Positions 1 to 7,872 of a stretch of 48,010 nucleotides of DNA are shown here, one piece after another. The notes under the pieces were generated by a model that saw nothing but the letters and a program-made list of their open reading frames with translations, was not told where the DNA came from and searched no databases. Origin of the DNA: Candidatus Gastranaerophilales bacterium (GTDB lineage Bacteria > Cyanobacteriota > Vampirovibrionia > Gastranaerophilales > Gastranaerophilaceae); the NCBI GenBank assembly GCA_944325075.1, contig CALUYU010000010.1, forward strand, positions 1 to 48,010. The letters are read 5' to 3'. Numbering within the stretch: the stretch's first letter is position 1; each line of letters opens with the position of its first letter. Made by a program: the position numbers and the translations under genes.

Positions 1-4
1 TGGG

Positions 5-844
5 GTGGAAACCCCAACCTACAATAATATTTCGCTGAATACTAAAGAGCGCAGCATAATATGGCAGTGCCTCAGGCACCACTCGCCTCGCAGGGTTGCA
101 TTTACCCTTGCAGAAGTTTTTTCACCTTACTATTTATCGCCTCGTCGAATTGCATTTACTCTGGCGGAAGTCCTTATAACCCTAGGCATAATCGGAGTTG
201 TTGCCGCTATGACAATGCCGACTCTGCTCCAGAAAGTTGAATCAGAAGTTATAAAAAGTCAGTTTAAGAAAGCGTATTCTGTTTTATCCCAGGCATATAT
301 AAAAGCAGAGGCCGATTTGGGTTATAAGCCGTCTTGTGCTTATGGATTATCTACTACAAATGCAGGTTGTGCTGAATTGCTAAATACCTTAGAAAAAAAT
401 CTTTCGATTATTAAAATCTGTGAAAAAAATGCCCTGAAAAACGGCTGTTTCCCAAAATCTTCATATGCTGGAATTGATACGGTAATGATGGCAAATAATC
501 CTGAAACCTCGGATGAAGAATTAGAAGAAGCATCAATTAATTGTGGTTCTCTTAATAAATCTAATTTAGAAAACAAAACAAGAACCATAGTGCTTAAAGA
601 CGGTGTAATTTTAATGTACTATGGAGATTCTTCTGCCCCTCGTCCGAATTTGATTTCGGTAGATGTCAACGGCGCCAAGGGGCCTAACAAGTGGGGGTAT
701 GATCTCTTTTTATTTGAGATACGATCATCTGCTTCTAAGCCTTTATATCTATGGCCGGCCGGACAGTATAAAAATGGATGTATGCCTGTGGAGAAGGGCG
801 GTATGAGTGCATCTCAGTATATGAGAAATTTTTTATATAAATAA
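5..844 (+). CDS. Type IV pseudopilin-like protein (prepilin N-methylation leader), start uncertain
   Basis: The protein carries a prepilin leader, RRIAFTLAEVLITLGIIGVV, at residues 48-67. The processing site would be A50/F51, with Glu at +5 of the mature protein, followed by a hydrophobic helix and a soluble domain with several cysteines. The family is processed by prepilin peptidase and assembled by type II secretion or type IV pilus machinery in the inner membrane. A second, defective copy of the leader motif (RRVAFTLAEV) lies at residues 29-38, so the pre-sequence is unusually long. The only in-frame start here is GTG at base 5, with no visible ribosome site because the window begins there. 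The gene may start upstream, or the GTG may not be used. A hairpin follows at 855-892. I am confident of the class, not of the substrate or the start. Confidence 0.75.
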   Translation: METPTYNNISLNTKERSIIWQCLRHHSPRRVAFTLAEVFSPYYLSPRRIAFTLAEVLITLGIIGVVAAMTMPTLLQKVESEVIKSQFKKAYSVLSQAYIKAEADLGYKPSCAYGLSTTNAGCAELLNTLEKNLSIIKICEKNALKNGCFPKSSYAGIDTVMMANNPETSDEELEEASINCGSLNKSNLENKTRTIVLKDGVILMYYGDSSAPRPNLISVDVNGAKGPNKWGYDLFLFEIRSSASKPLYLWPAGQYKNGCMPVEKGGMSASQYMRNFLYK

Positions 845-854
845 TGAATACCTG

Positions 855-892
855 ATTTCACGGAAGCAAGCTTAAGTTTGTTTCCGTGAAAT
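855..892 (+). terminator. Hairpin after pseudopilin gene, probable terminator
   Basis: ATTTCACGGAA pairs with TTCCGTGAAAT across a short loop that can extend the stem, 11 bases past the stop codon. There is no strong T-tract, so termination could be weak or the hairpin could be an RNA stabiliser. Confidence 0.5.
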
Positions 893-980
893 TAATATGC
901 AAAAGAATTTGCGGCTTATTATTTTAAAGACTCATAATCTGTGTGATAGATTACGGTTAAAGTCAGTTCGGAATTTAGCT

Positions 981-997
981 CAACAAAGGAGTTGTTG
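981..997 (+). promoter_or_regulatory. SufR-like inverted repeat upstream of nifU
   Basis: CAACAA (981-986) and TTGTTG (992-997) form a perfect inverted repeat. The same bases also fit CAAC-N6-GTTG (981-994). That is the published binding pattern of SufR, the iron-sulfur-sensing repressor of cyanobacterial suf operons. It lies about 23 bases before the TTGACA at 1020, upstream of an Fe-S assembly operon. The match is visible; binding is inferred. Confidence 0.45.
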
Positions 998-1019
998 CAC
1001 TTAAGCAGTAAAATTTTTC

Positions 1020-1049
1020 TTGACAATTTATTCCTAGCCTAAACATTAT
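1020..1049 (+). promoter_or_regulatory. Candidate sigma-70 promoter for nifU-nifS
   Basis: TTGACA (1020-1025) is followed after 18 bases by CATTAT (1044-1049). A second possible -10, TATAAT, lies at 1096-1101 without a clear -35, so transcription may begin at either. Confidence 0.45.
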
Positions 1050-1065
1050 AAAAAGATTAAGAGAG

Positions 1066-1090
1066 TAACCTATTTAATTTTTTTAGGTTA
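1066..1090 (+). promoter_or_regulatory. Inverted repeat in nifU leader, possible operator
   Basis: TAACCTA (1066-1072) and TAGGTTA (1084-1090) form a perfect 7-bp inverted repeat with 11 bases between. It covers the position where a -35 would sit for the TATAAT at 1096-1101. It could be a repressor or activator site, or a small RNA hairpin if transcription starts at the upstream promoter. Confidence 0.35.
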
Positions 1091-1127
1091 AAATATATAA
1101 TATGTAGTAGTAAGATAAGGAAAAGTT

Positions 1128-1991
1128 ATGTGGGATTATTCTGAAAAGGTAATGGATCATTATAGACATCCTCGCAATGTTGGGAAAATTGATGATGCAG
1201 ATGCTATAGGGTCAGCCGGATCTCTTACATGCGGCGACCAGTTGAAAATATATTTAAAAATCAAAGATGGAATTGTTACTGATGCAAAATTCCAAACATT
1301 TGGCTGCGGTTCGGCCGTTGCAAGTTCTAGTATTCTAACCGAGATGATTATCGGCAAATCTGTTGATGAAGTTAGAAAAATTACAAACAAAGATATTGTC
1401 GATGAGCTTGGCGGGCTTCCTCCTGAAAAAATGCATTGCTCTGTTATGGGGTATGAGGCGCTGGAAGATGCTTTAAAAGATTACGTTGATAAAGATGAGC
1501 TGAATGACGCTTTAGATGAAGTTCACGGCAAACAAAAAACACATGCGGAAGAAAAAATTGTTTGTACTTGTTTTGGCGTAACTGAAAATTTGATCTGGGA
1601 TGCTATTAAACAAAACGGTTTAACGACTGTTGAAGAGATTACTAATTATACAAAAGCCGGGGGAGCCTGCGGCAAGTGTAAAAATGCCATTCAGGATATT
1701 ATTGATACTTATTATCATAAAGAGAAAAAAGCAGAAGAGACAAAATCTGTGCTTTCTCCGGCTCAGAAAATATTAAAGATTAACAGTATAATCGAAAACC
1801 AAATTTCTCCGGAACTTCAAAAAGACGGTGGTGATATTACTTTGGTTGATATTGACGGTAATAAAGTTTTTGTGAGATTAAGAGGCCGTTGTTCCGGTTG
1901 TAAAAATTCAATGCTAACCCTTAAGTCTTTTGTTGAAACCAGTCTTAGGGATGCGATAGATACAAATATTGAGGTAGTTGAGGTAAACTAA
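1128..1991 (+). CDS. nifU: NifU-type iron-sulfur cluster scaffold protein, three domains
   Basis: This 287-residue protein is the scaffold on which Fe-S clusters are built from sulfur supplied by a cysteine desulfurase. The N-terminal IscU-like domain (about 1-125) has the three ligand cysteines C35, C60 and C104. A BFD-type [2Fe-2S] domain follows with C146, C148, C181 and C184. The C-terminal NifU/Nfu domain has the CxxC pair C255/C258. This full NifU architecture is typical of nitrogen fixers and of several anaerobes that use it for general Fe-S assembly; no nitrogenase genes are seen here. The ATG at 1128 follows AAGGAAAAGTT. The gene ends one base before nifS, so the two are co-transcribed. 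Confidence 0.95.
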   Translation: MWDYSEKVMDHYRHPRNVGKIDDADAIGSAGSLTCGDQLKIYLKIKDGIVTDAKFQTFGCGSAVASSSILTEMIIGKSVDEVRKITNKDIVDELGGLPPEKMHCSVMGYEALEDALKDYVDKDELNDALDEVHGKQKTHAEEKIVCTCFGVTENLIWDAIKQNGLTTVEEITNYTKAGGACGKCKNAIQDIIDTYYHKEKKAEETKSVLSPAQKILKINSIIENQISPELQKDGGDITLVDIDGNKVFVRLRGRCSGCKNSMLTLKSFVETSLRDAIDTNIEVVEVN

Positions 1992-1992
1992 G

Positions 1993-3195
1993 ATGGCTGA
2001 TAAACTTATTTATTTAGATAATAACGCAACAACACGTGTTGACGATAGCGTACTTGAGGCGATGCTTCCTTTTCTGAAGGAGGAATATGCAAACCCTTCA
2101 AGTATGTATGAGTTTGCCAAGCATTCGTCCAACGCTATTAAAGAAGCCAGGGTTAAAGTAAAAGAATTTTTCAACGCTCAGAATGAACGTGAAATACTTT
2201 TTACCTCTTGCGGATCTGAAAGCGCAAACACTGCAATACGTGGTGTTTTGAATATGAATAAAAGTAAAAAACATATTATAACTTCTAAAGTTGAGCATCC
2301 ATGTGTGCTAAATCTTTATCAAACATTAGAAAAACAAGGGTATAATGTTGATTATATCGGCGTAAATTCTGTTGGCGAACTTGATCTTGAAGAACTTTCA
2401 GAGGCAGTTAATGATGATACTGCTCTTGTTTCTATAATGTATGCTAATAACGAGACCGGAGTTATTAACCCTATTCAAAAAATATCAGAAATAATTAAAA
2501 AGAAAAATCCGCAGACAAAATTCTTTGTTGACGCGGTTCAGGTTGCCGGTAAAATCCCTATTGATGTTCAATCTTTGGGCGTTGATTTAATGGGTATTTC
2601 CGGACATAAATTCCATGCTCCTAAAGGTGTCGGAGCTTTATATATTAACTCAAAGACGGTTATAACACCGCTCATTATAGGCGGTCACCAGGAAAGAGGC
2701 AGAAGGGCCGGTACGGAAAATGTTCCGTATATTGTCGGTTTGGGGGCGGCTTGTGATGTGGCAAGGGATCATCTTAAATATGAGGCTACTGAGGTTAAGA
2801 GATTAAGAGATAAGCTCGAAAACGGAATTTTAAAGAATATTTATAATGCCCGGTTGAATACCGGAATTGCAAGCCGTGTCCCTAATACAACAAATATTGG
2901 TTTTGAATATGTTGAAGGGGAACTTATTCTCCTGCACCTTAGTGATATGGGAATTTGTGCAAGTTCAGGTTCTGCTTGTACTTCCGGTTCTCTTGAACCA
3001 AGTCATGTTCTCAGAGCTATGAATGTTCCGTTTACGGCTATTCATGGCAGTATAAGATTTTCTCTAAGCAAGTACACTACTGAAAAGGAAATTGATTATG
3101 TTAATTCTGTTCTCCCGGGAATTATAGAAAAAATCAGAGATCTTTCTCCTTATCAGGAAGAACTTGCAGCACTTAAAAAGCAGAAGTCTTTATAA
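1993..3195 (+). CDS. nifS: Cysteine desulfurase, NifS/IscS type
   Basis: This PLP enzyme of 400 residues takes sulfur from cysteine, leaving alanine, and hands it to NifU. The PLP-binding lysine is K206 in SGHKFHAPKG, with H102, D180 and Q183 in the expected cofactor-contact motifs. The catalytic loop SSGSACTSG carries the nucleophile C329, with the short loop of class I (NifS/IscS-like) desulfurases. The length is normal for the family. It starts one base after nifU and is followed by a terminator, so the operon is just nifU-nifS. No IscR-type regulator or cysteine synthase is adjacent. Confidence 0.95.
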   Translation: MADKLIYLDNNATTRVDDSVLEAMLPFLKEEYANPSSMYEFAKHSSNAIKEARVKVKEFFNAQNEREILFTSCGSESANTAIRGVLNMNKSKKHIITSKVEHPCVLNLYQTLEKQGYNVDYIGVNSVGELDLEELSEAVNDDTALVSIMYANNETGVINPIQKISEIIKKKNPQTKFFVDAVQVAGKIPIDVQSLGVDLMGISGHKFHAPKGVGALYINSKTVITPLIIGGHQERGRRAGTENVPYIVGLGAACDVARDHLKYEATEVKRLRDKLENGILKNIYNARLNTGIASRVPNTTNIGFEYVEGELILLHLSDMGICASSGSACTSGSLEPSHVLRAMNVPFTAIHGSIRFSLSKYTTEKEIDYVNSVLPGIIEKIRDLSPYQEELAALKKQKSL

Positions 3196-3249
3196 AGTAT
3201 ATTTGCATATGAAATGGGGTCCATGCCCCATATCCTCCATAATATTTAT

Positions 3250-3279
3250 AGCGGAGTTTAACTCCGCTTTCCTTTTTAT
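3250..3279 (+). terminator. Rho-independent terminator of nifUS
   Basis: AGCGGAGT and ACTCCGCT pair across a 3-base loop (3250-3268), followed by a T-rich tract. A smaller hairpin (ATGGGG/CCCCAT, 3214-3231) precedes it. Confidence 0.85.
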
Positions 3280-3354
3280 TAATATGTAAAAAAATTGTTA
3301 CAAAGATAGTATCGTTTCTTTTCCTGAAATATAATTTTTTTATGGAGGCAATTT

Positions 3355-4728
3355 ATGAGAATTCACAGCATAGCAAATATTAGTTTTGGGTACAATAAAG
3401 AATTAAATGAAAAAGTTAATAATAAACTTAAATACGCTAAGGGAAATAAAGAATTAGCGAAAACTCTTTTGGATATGAACAACTTATGCAACTCTACAGA
3501 AGATAGGCTAAGAGAAGCAGAAAAAGATAAAAAACAAAATCTTGTTGAAATGTATTCTTCTCTCTTTATTCCGCTAAAACCTATTGTGGCTGATCAATTG
3601 GAATATCGTTTCCCACTGCTTAACTACAGAAAAACGGAACTTGAAGGTTATAAAAACGAACTTGAGAGCCGGAAAATAAATGATGAATACCATTGGCTAA
3701 GAGAGATCTCAGAAGAATTGGAACTGGATGAAGAGTTTTCCGATTTTAAAGATATCGATTCTACCCCATTGTCAGATAATCAAAATATGGTGTCTTCAGA
3801 TAAAACGGCAGCTACTCCATTAATTAAAACTTCCGCTAAGGAGCCAGGTGCTAATTATGTTGAAAAATTTGAGCCAAATGAATATTCTCCAAAAGGTTTT
3901 TCAAGTCTTGGCGGTATGAATCAGGTCAAAGATGTATTGTATGATAAATTAATTTACCCGATTAAAAATCCTGAAATGGCAAAACTTGATGAACTTGAAT
4001 ATGGTAAAAAAGCAAGTCGTGGTGAGATGTTTTACGGACCGCCGGGATGTGGAAAAACTTCTGTAATGGAAGCGCTTGCTATGGAATCCGGACTTCCTAT
4101 GTATAAGTTAAAAATTTCTAAGGCAGGATCGGAGTATATAAATAAAAGTTCGTCAAATGTTCAAAAAGCATTTAATTATGTCGCAAATATTGCTGCAGAG
4201 ACCGGAAAGCCGGTTCTGTTTGTAATGGATGAAATGGAATCAATGACAAGAAAACGCCGTGGTTCCGAAAATGGGGCTGAAGATGATAAGCTTGTTAGTA
4301 CTCTTTTGCAAATAATTGAAGACGCTAGAGGTAAAAATGTCATTATTCTTGGTGCAACAAATTGTTATAACATTTTGGATGATGCTATAAAAAGCAGGTT
4401 TGAAGATAAAATCTATATCGGATTACCTGATGATGACACCCGTCGTGCTGTTCTTAAGTTACTTTTGAATAAACGTACTAAAGGTCGGGATTTAGCGGCG
4501 AATGATCAGGAGCTTACAAAAGTTGTTAATCTTACCAGAGGTTTTTCTAACAGAGATTTAACTATTTTGACTGATAAAGCTTCTCTAATTGCTAGAAATG
4601 ATAACCGCCGTAATATAACAGCGGATGATTTTATTATTCCTGTTAAGGAAAATGTGAATATGAAAGTTAAGGAAGATATATATAAAGATAATCAAACACG
4701 ACCGACAATTGGTTTTAGCCGCCAATAA
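3355..4728 (+). CDS. AAA+ ATPase of the Cdc48/spastin-like class
   Basis: The 457-residue protein has an N-terminal region of about 180 residues of unknown function, rich in charged residues, then one AAA+ module. Walker A is GPPGCGKT at 228-235 and Walker B is LFVMDE at 288-293. An arginine-finger-like SRF sits in KSRFEDK, and a small helical lid domain follows. AAA+ proteins of this type unfold or remodel proteins as hexamers. The N-terminus begins MRIHSIANISFG, a motif also seen in two unrelated small proteins of this window. The start has a good ribosome site (GGAGG). Stand-alone gene; substrate unknown. It is not FtsH because no membrane segment or HExxH protease motif is present. Confidence 0.8.
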   Translation: MRIHSIANISFGYNKELNEKVNNKLKYAKGNKELAKTLLDMNNLCNSTEDRLREAEKDKKQNLVEMYSSLFIPLKPIVADQLEYRFPLLNYRKTELEGYKNELESRKINDEYHWLREISEELELDEEFSDFKDIDSTPLSDNQNMVSSDKTAATPLIKTSAKEPGANYVEKFEPNEYSPKGFSSLGGMNQVKDVLYDKLIYPIKNPEMAKLDELEYGKKASRGEMFYGPPGCGKTSVMEALAMESGLPMYKLKISKAGSEYINKSSSNVQKAFNYVANIAAETGKPVLFVMDEMESMTRKRRGSENGAEDDKLVSTLLQIIEDARGKNVIILGATNCYNILDDAIKSRFEDKIYIGLPDDDTRRAVLKLLLNKRTKGRDLAANDQELTKVVNLTRGFSNRDLTILTDKASLIARNDNRRNITADDFIIPVKENVNMKVKEDIYKDNQTRPTIGFSRQ

Positions 4729-4915
4729 CTATATCTGTAACAATTCCGCCCGTATTAGCCCGTTTGGAATATGAAATTCTGAATGGCTAATTCGCTTTGC
4801 TAAAAATATACATATATAGGAGGATGAAACTTAATATAAATTAATATTTAATATAAGTAAATAGACATGTTATACTTTTACATTAAAAACAACATGTAGT
4901 AAGTGAGGTTCTGTA

Positions 4916-5155
4916 ATGGCTAATATTGTAAATTTGTTATCTCAGGTGTTAACACCTATGCAAGTCCAAACAACAACTCCGGTTGTAACAAAATCCTCAA
5001 ACCCGTTTAACAATAACCCGTTTGTAAGTTACAACGGTCATCGTTACGACAGCGGGTCTTATGCAAAAAATAATCCGGTAAAAGGCGGTTATTTTGCAGG
5101 CTACTACAATGGAAAACAAAATATTGTAGGGCGTCGTTTGTTTGTTGAAGTTTAA
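4916..5155 (+). CDS. Small hypothetical protein, 79 aa
   Basis: The start ATG is preceded by GTGAGG, an upstream TATACT (4871-4876) could serve as -10, and a clear terminator follows at 5196. That makes a complete one-gene transcription unit. The protein is rich in Asn, Gly and Tyr, with a central NNNPF/SYNGHRYDSGSYAKNNP segment and no signal peptide or membrane helix. I do not recognise the family. An open frame on the opposite strand overlaps it but lacks comparable signals. Confidence 0.6.
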   Translation: MANIVNLLSQVLTPMQVQTTTPVVTKSSNPFNNNPFVSYNGHRYDSGSYAKNNPVKGGYFAGYYNGKQNIVGRRLFVEV

Positions 5156-5195
5156 AGTTGTTTCATTAAAGTAAAAATGAGACAAAAAGGAGATG

Positions 5196-5227
5196 CGCAC
5201 AGTTCGGTAATTAGGACTGTGCGTTTT
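5196..5227 (+). terminator. Rho-independent terminator after the 79-aa gene
   Basis: CGCACAGT (5196-5203) pairs with ACTGTGCG (5216-5223), followed by TTTT. It lies between this gene and the convergent metalloprotease gene. Confidence 0.75.
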
Positions 5228-5238
5228 CATTTCCATTT

Positions 5239-6585
5239 CTATTTTAATATTTTATTTACCCAAAACGGAGCAGATTTTGTATTTATCGCGTGTTCAATAT
5301 TCCCGATTAATTCCCCAACTTCCTCGGAGTTATTAATTTGTTGTGCTTGTTTTGCGTAACCCCTGGCTGTTTCCGGATTGTTATTGTTTAGGTACATTGC
5401 TGCAAGGTTATATAAAACTATGTACTTGTCACTATCCGTTTTTGCAAGATTGAATGCTTGTTGGAATGCCTCCAGAGCTTTTTCAAACTGCCCAAGATCA
5501 TTGTATGCTATCCCAAGATCAATATATCCGTTAGGAACATCCGGGGCTTGTTCTATGTAATTTTTTGCTTCCTTTAATTTTTGTTTGCTTAAAGTTTTTG
5601 TATTCCCGAATATAATAGGTGGATATATTAAATTTGCAGTGTTAAATTCTGAGATCGGTGTATTTGAAATTGTTGGTACAATATTATAAAGAAGTCTTAA
5701 TGTGCTTATGTCTTTAATTGAAATATATTGGAAATCACTTCTGTATCTTATAAATAACGGATTTGCACTATTTTCATTTGTCATATACATTAAGTCGTCT
5801 GTACTGAAACTGTGCCCCATAATTCCAAGAGCATGTCCGATTTCGTGCAAAACCGTATTATAAAGTTCTTTATCAGAAAAAAAGCTTCCGTTTGCATCCC
5901 GGTCATATACTGTTATTATCATTTTTTTCAATGTATTCTTTTTAATAGTAGGAACAGTGTGAGCTATTATATACTTACAACCGTTTTTATCACAGCTCCC
6001 GTTTGGCAGTGTTTGAAAATTAACAACTATATCTGCCGATTCCGGATTATTTATAAAATCAAAAGCAATAAAACCTGAAGAAGCGGCCCATTGCCCAAAT
6101 GCCCGGGTGACCTCCGTACTATAGTAATCCGGATAGGATTTATCTATTGTAGATGACACAAAAACTTTTAATGGAAATGTTTTTGGGTTCCAACGGATAA
6201 TGTCTTTCCCTACCGGGGCCTGCTCTATATAATTGTTCCCATATTGCTGCATGATGTTATTTTTCCATAGGTTAACCTGTATTGCAGCAAAGACCTGAGC
6301 ACTGTCTTTTAAGTCACTTTCGGCAAATTCATACATTTCTTTTTGAATTTTTAATGACGGCTTAAACTTGGAAAGTGTCTGGGCGTAATAATACCTGAAA
6401 TCAGTGTTTCTTCTATCCCACAGCCTGGAATTATAAAAGTTTTTATAGGCGTTTACGTAATCGCCGCGTTTGTAATAGTCTAATCCAACTTTAAAAAAAT
6501 AATCCGGAAGTGCCACCCATATTATAAGTACTGTAAACAGTACTAATGCAAGAAACACCAACCTTATTTTTTTACCCATTGTCAC
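5239..6585 (-). CDS. Membrane-anchored matrixin-like zinc metalloprotease with TPR repeats
   Basis: The 448-residue protein has an N-terminal membrane anchor (residues about 7-26) and an N-terminal helical TPR-like part. A metzincin catalytic domain follows with HEIGHALGIMGHS (247-259) as zinc-binding motif and a Met-turn-like DDLMYM (263-268). Two TPR repeats lie near the C-terminus (about 350-425). Compared with vertebrate matrixins there is one extra residue between the conserved Gly and the third His; I recall the same spacing in bacterial relatives. It probably acts outside the inner membrane. It is the last gene of the smc-scpA-scpB operon and its start overlaps the end of scpB by 14 bases, so it is translationally coupled. 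Its link to chromosome segregation, if any, is unknown. The start may be at 6585 or two codons later. Confidence 0.85.
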   Translation of the reverse strand: MTMGKKIRLVFLALVLFTVLIIWVALPDYFFKVGLDYYKRGDYVNAYKNFYNSRLWDRRNTDFRYYYAQTLSKFKPSLKIQKEMYEFAESDLKDSAQVFAAIQVNLWKNNIMQQYGNNYIEQAPVGKDIIRWNPKTFPLKVFVSSTIDKSYPDYYSTEVTRAFGQWAASSGFIAFDFINNPESADIVVNFQTLPNGSCDKNGCKYIIAHTVPTIKKNTLKKMIITVYDRDANGSFFSDKELYNTVLHEIGHALGIMGHSFSTDDLMYMTNENSANPLFIRYRSDFQYISIKDISTLRLLYNIVPTISNTPISEFNTANLIYPPIIFGNTKTLSKQKLKEAKNYIEQAPDVPNGYIDLGIAYNDLGQFEKALEAFQQAFNLAKTDSDKYIVLYNLAAMYLNNNNPETARGYAKQAQQINNSEEVGELIGNIEHAINTKSAPFWVNKILK

Positions 6586-7093
6586 TTTGTTTAATTCCCT
6601 TGTCTATTTCCAGAAGTTTGGCCAAAGAACGGGTATCTCCTTTTAGTTTAAAATATTCTGCAAATTTAGGAGTCGTTCTAAGATTGTAGCTTCGTCCGTT
6701 CTTATCTTTAGTCCTGCTTATCAAGCCTTTTTCCAGCAATTCCTGAATATGCTCATAAGCATTTGACCCTCTTAATTCCTTTAAATCTGTTTGTCTGATA
6801 GGTTCTTTCAATGCTATAACTGAAAGAGTTCTTAATGTCGCAGGTTTTAGTTCCACCGGACACAGTTTTTCAACTATATCCATATGTTCTTCCTTTACCT
6901 GAAGTATGTAGCCGTTTTCATCATCGATTTCCAATGCTCCGGGTCTTGAAGAATAGTCCATAATTAATTCTAACATGGCTTCTTCTGTTTTTTCCACATC
7001 TTCTTCATTGAGAATTTCTGCTATTTCTTTTATCGATAATGCCTGAGCTGTTGTAAATAAAACAGCCTCAATTCTCGCTTTCAACTGTTCCAT
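6572..7093 (-). CDS. scpB: Segregation and condensation protein B
   Basis: ScpB is the winged-helix kite subunit that dimerises and binds ScpA in the Smc-ScpAB condensin. The 173-residue protein starts MEQLKARIEAVLF and contains the typical segment LRTLSVIALKEPIRQTDLKE before RGSNAYEHIQELLEKGLI, both diagnostic of ScpB. I chose the ATG at 7093 because it has GAGAGG just upstream. A GTG two codons earlier overlaps that ribosome site and is less likely. The gene overlaps the end of scpA, implying translational coupling, and also overlaps the start of the downstream protease gene. Confidence 0.92.
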   Translation of the reverse strand: MEQLKARIEAVLFTTAQALSIKEIAEILNEEDVEKTEEAMLELIMDYSSRPGALEIDDENGYILQVKEEHMDIVEKLCPVELKPATLRTLSVIALKEPIRQTDLKELRGSNAYEHIQELLEKGLISRTKDKNGRSYNLRTTPKFAEYFKLKGDTRSLAKLLEIDKGIKQSDNG

Positions 7094-7871
7094 TTTCACC
7101 TCTCACAACATATAAGTCTGAATAGAACTCTTTTTGTTCAAGCTCATAATCTGTTTCTGCTGTTAAAAACAGCAGAGCTATGTATGCACTTATTTTATCC
7201 ATCCCAAGCAGGGTTAATTCATTTAATTCTATTTTATCCTGTTTTTCGAAAATCTGGACTAAATTTTCTTTTAATCTTAAAACACAATCTTCAATATATT
7301 CTTCATGGGCAAGATTTATTATATCGTCCGGTGTAAATCTTGCATAGGATCGAACCCGGTTTTTTGCCCTTTCATGAGCCTGCTTTAATGATTGTTTTTG
7401 TTCTAATTTTTCATAAAACTGTAACTGTCTGATCAAATCACGCAATGTTACAACGCGGTTTCTGTTCAGGCGGACACTTGTTCGTCTTTGTAATACATCG
7501 TCAATTGTCTGTGCATTTGCAGTTGGAATATCATCTTCCGGATATTCAACAATAAACCCGTCATCATCATATTCAATATTATCCTCAGGCGGATCCTGAA
7601 ACTGTAACACATCAACGCCATCAAGAATTTTTGATTTCATATTTAAAAGTACTGAGGCAAATAAATATGTTCTTCCGGTTATTCTGAGATTTTGTGATTT
7701 CATAGAGCAAAAATGCGCCAAGTATTTATCAGTAATATCTATAATATCGATATTCCAAGGATCAATTTTCCCGGCTTTAGCCATTGATACAAGTATGCCG
7801 ATACCTTCATTTTCCGCATTCTTTTCTATTTCAGGTAAATCTAAATTGTAGTTAACTACTGCTGTACTCAT
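7068..7871 (-). CDS. scpA: Segregation and condensation protein A (kleisin)
   Basis: ScpA bridges the Smc head domains and recruits ScpB. The 267-residue protein has the kleisin N-terminal pattern with GIGILVSMAKAGKIDPWNIDI and the C-terminal winged-helix part that binds the Smc cap. A middle acidic insertion, about residues 90-110, is rich in Asp and Glu. It starts one base after smc ends and overlaps scpB by 26 bases. Confidence 0.92.
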   Translation of the reverse strand: MSTAVVNYNLDLPEIEKNAENEGIGILVSMAKAGKIDPWNIDIIDITDKYLAHFCSMKSQNLRITGRTYLFASVLLNMKSKILDGVDVLQFQDPPEDNIEYDDDGFIVEYPEDDIPTANAQTIDDVLQRRTSVRLNRNRVVTLRDLIRQLQFYEKLEQKQSLKQAHERAKNRVRSYARFTPDDIINLAHEEYIEDCVLRLKENLVQIFEKQDKIELNELTLLGMDKISAYIALLFLTAETDYELEQKEFYSDLYVVRGENGTVESEN

Positions 7872-7872
7872 A

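Noticed and set aside
1128-3195. NifU-NifS as evidence of nitrogen fixation
   Set aside because: No nitrogenase or nif regulatory gene is near; NifUS also serves general Fe-S assembly in anaerobes.
5177-5560. Plus-strand frames opposite the end of the metalloprotease gene
   Set aside because: The first runs through a terminator hairpin, and both overlap a well-supported gene on the other strand.
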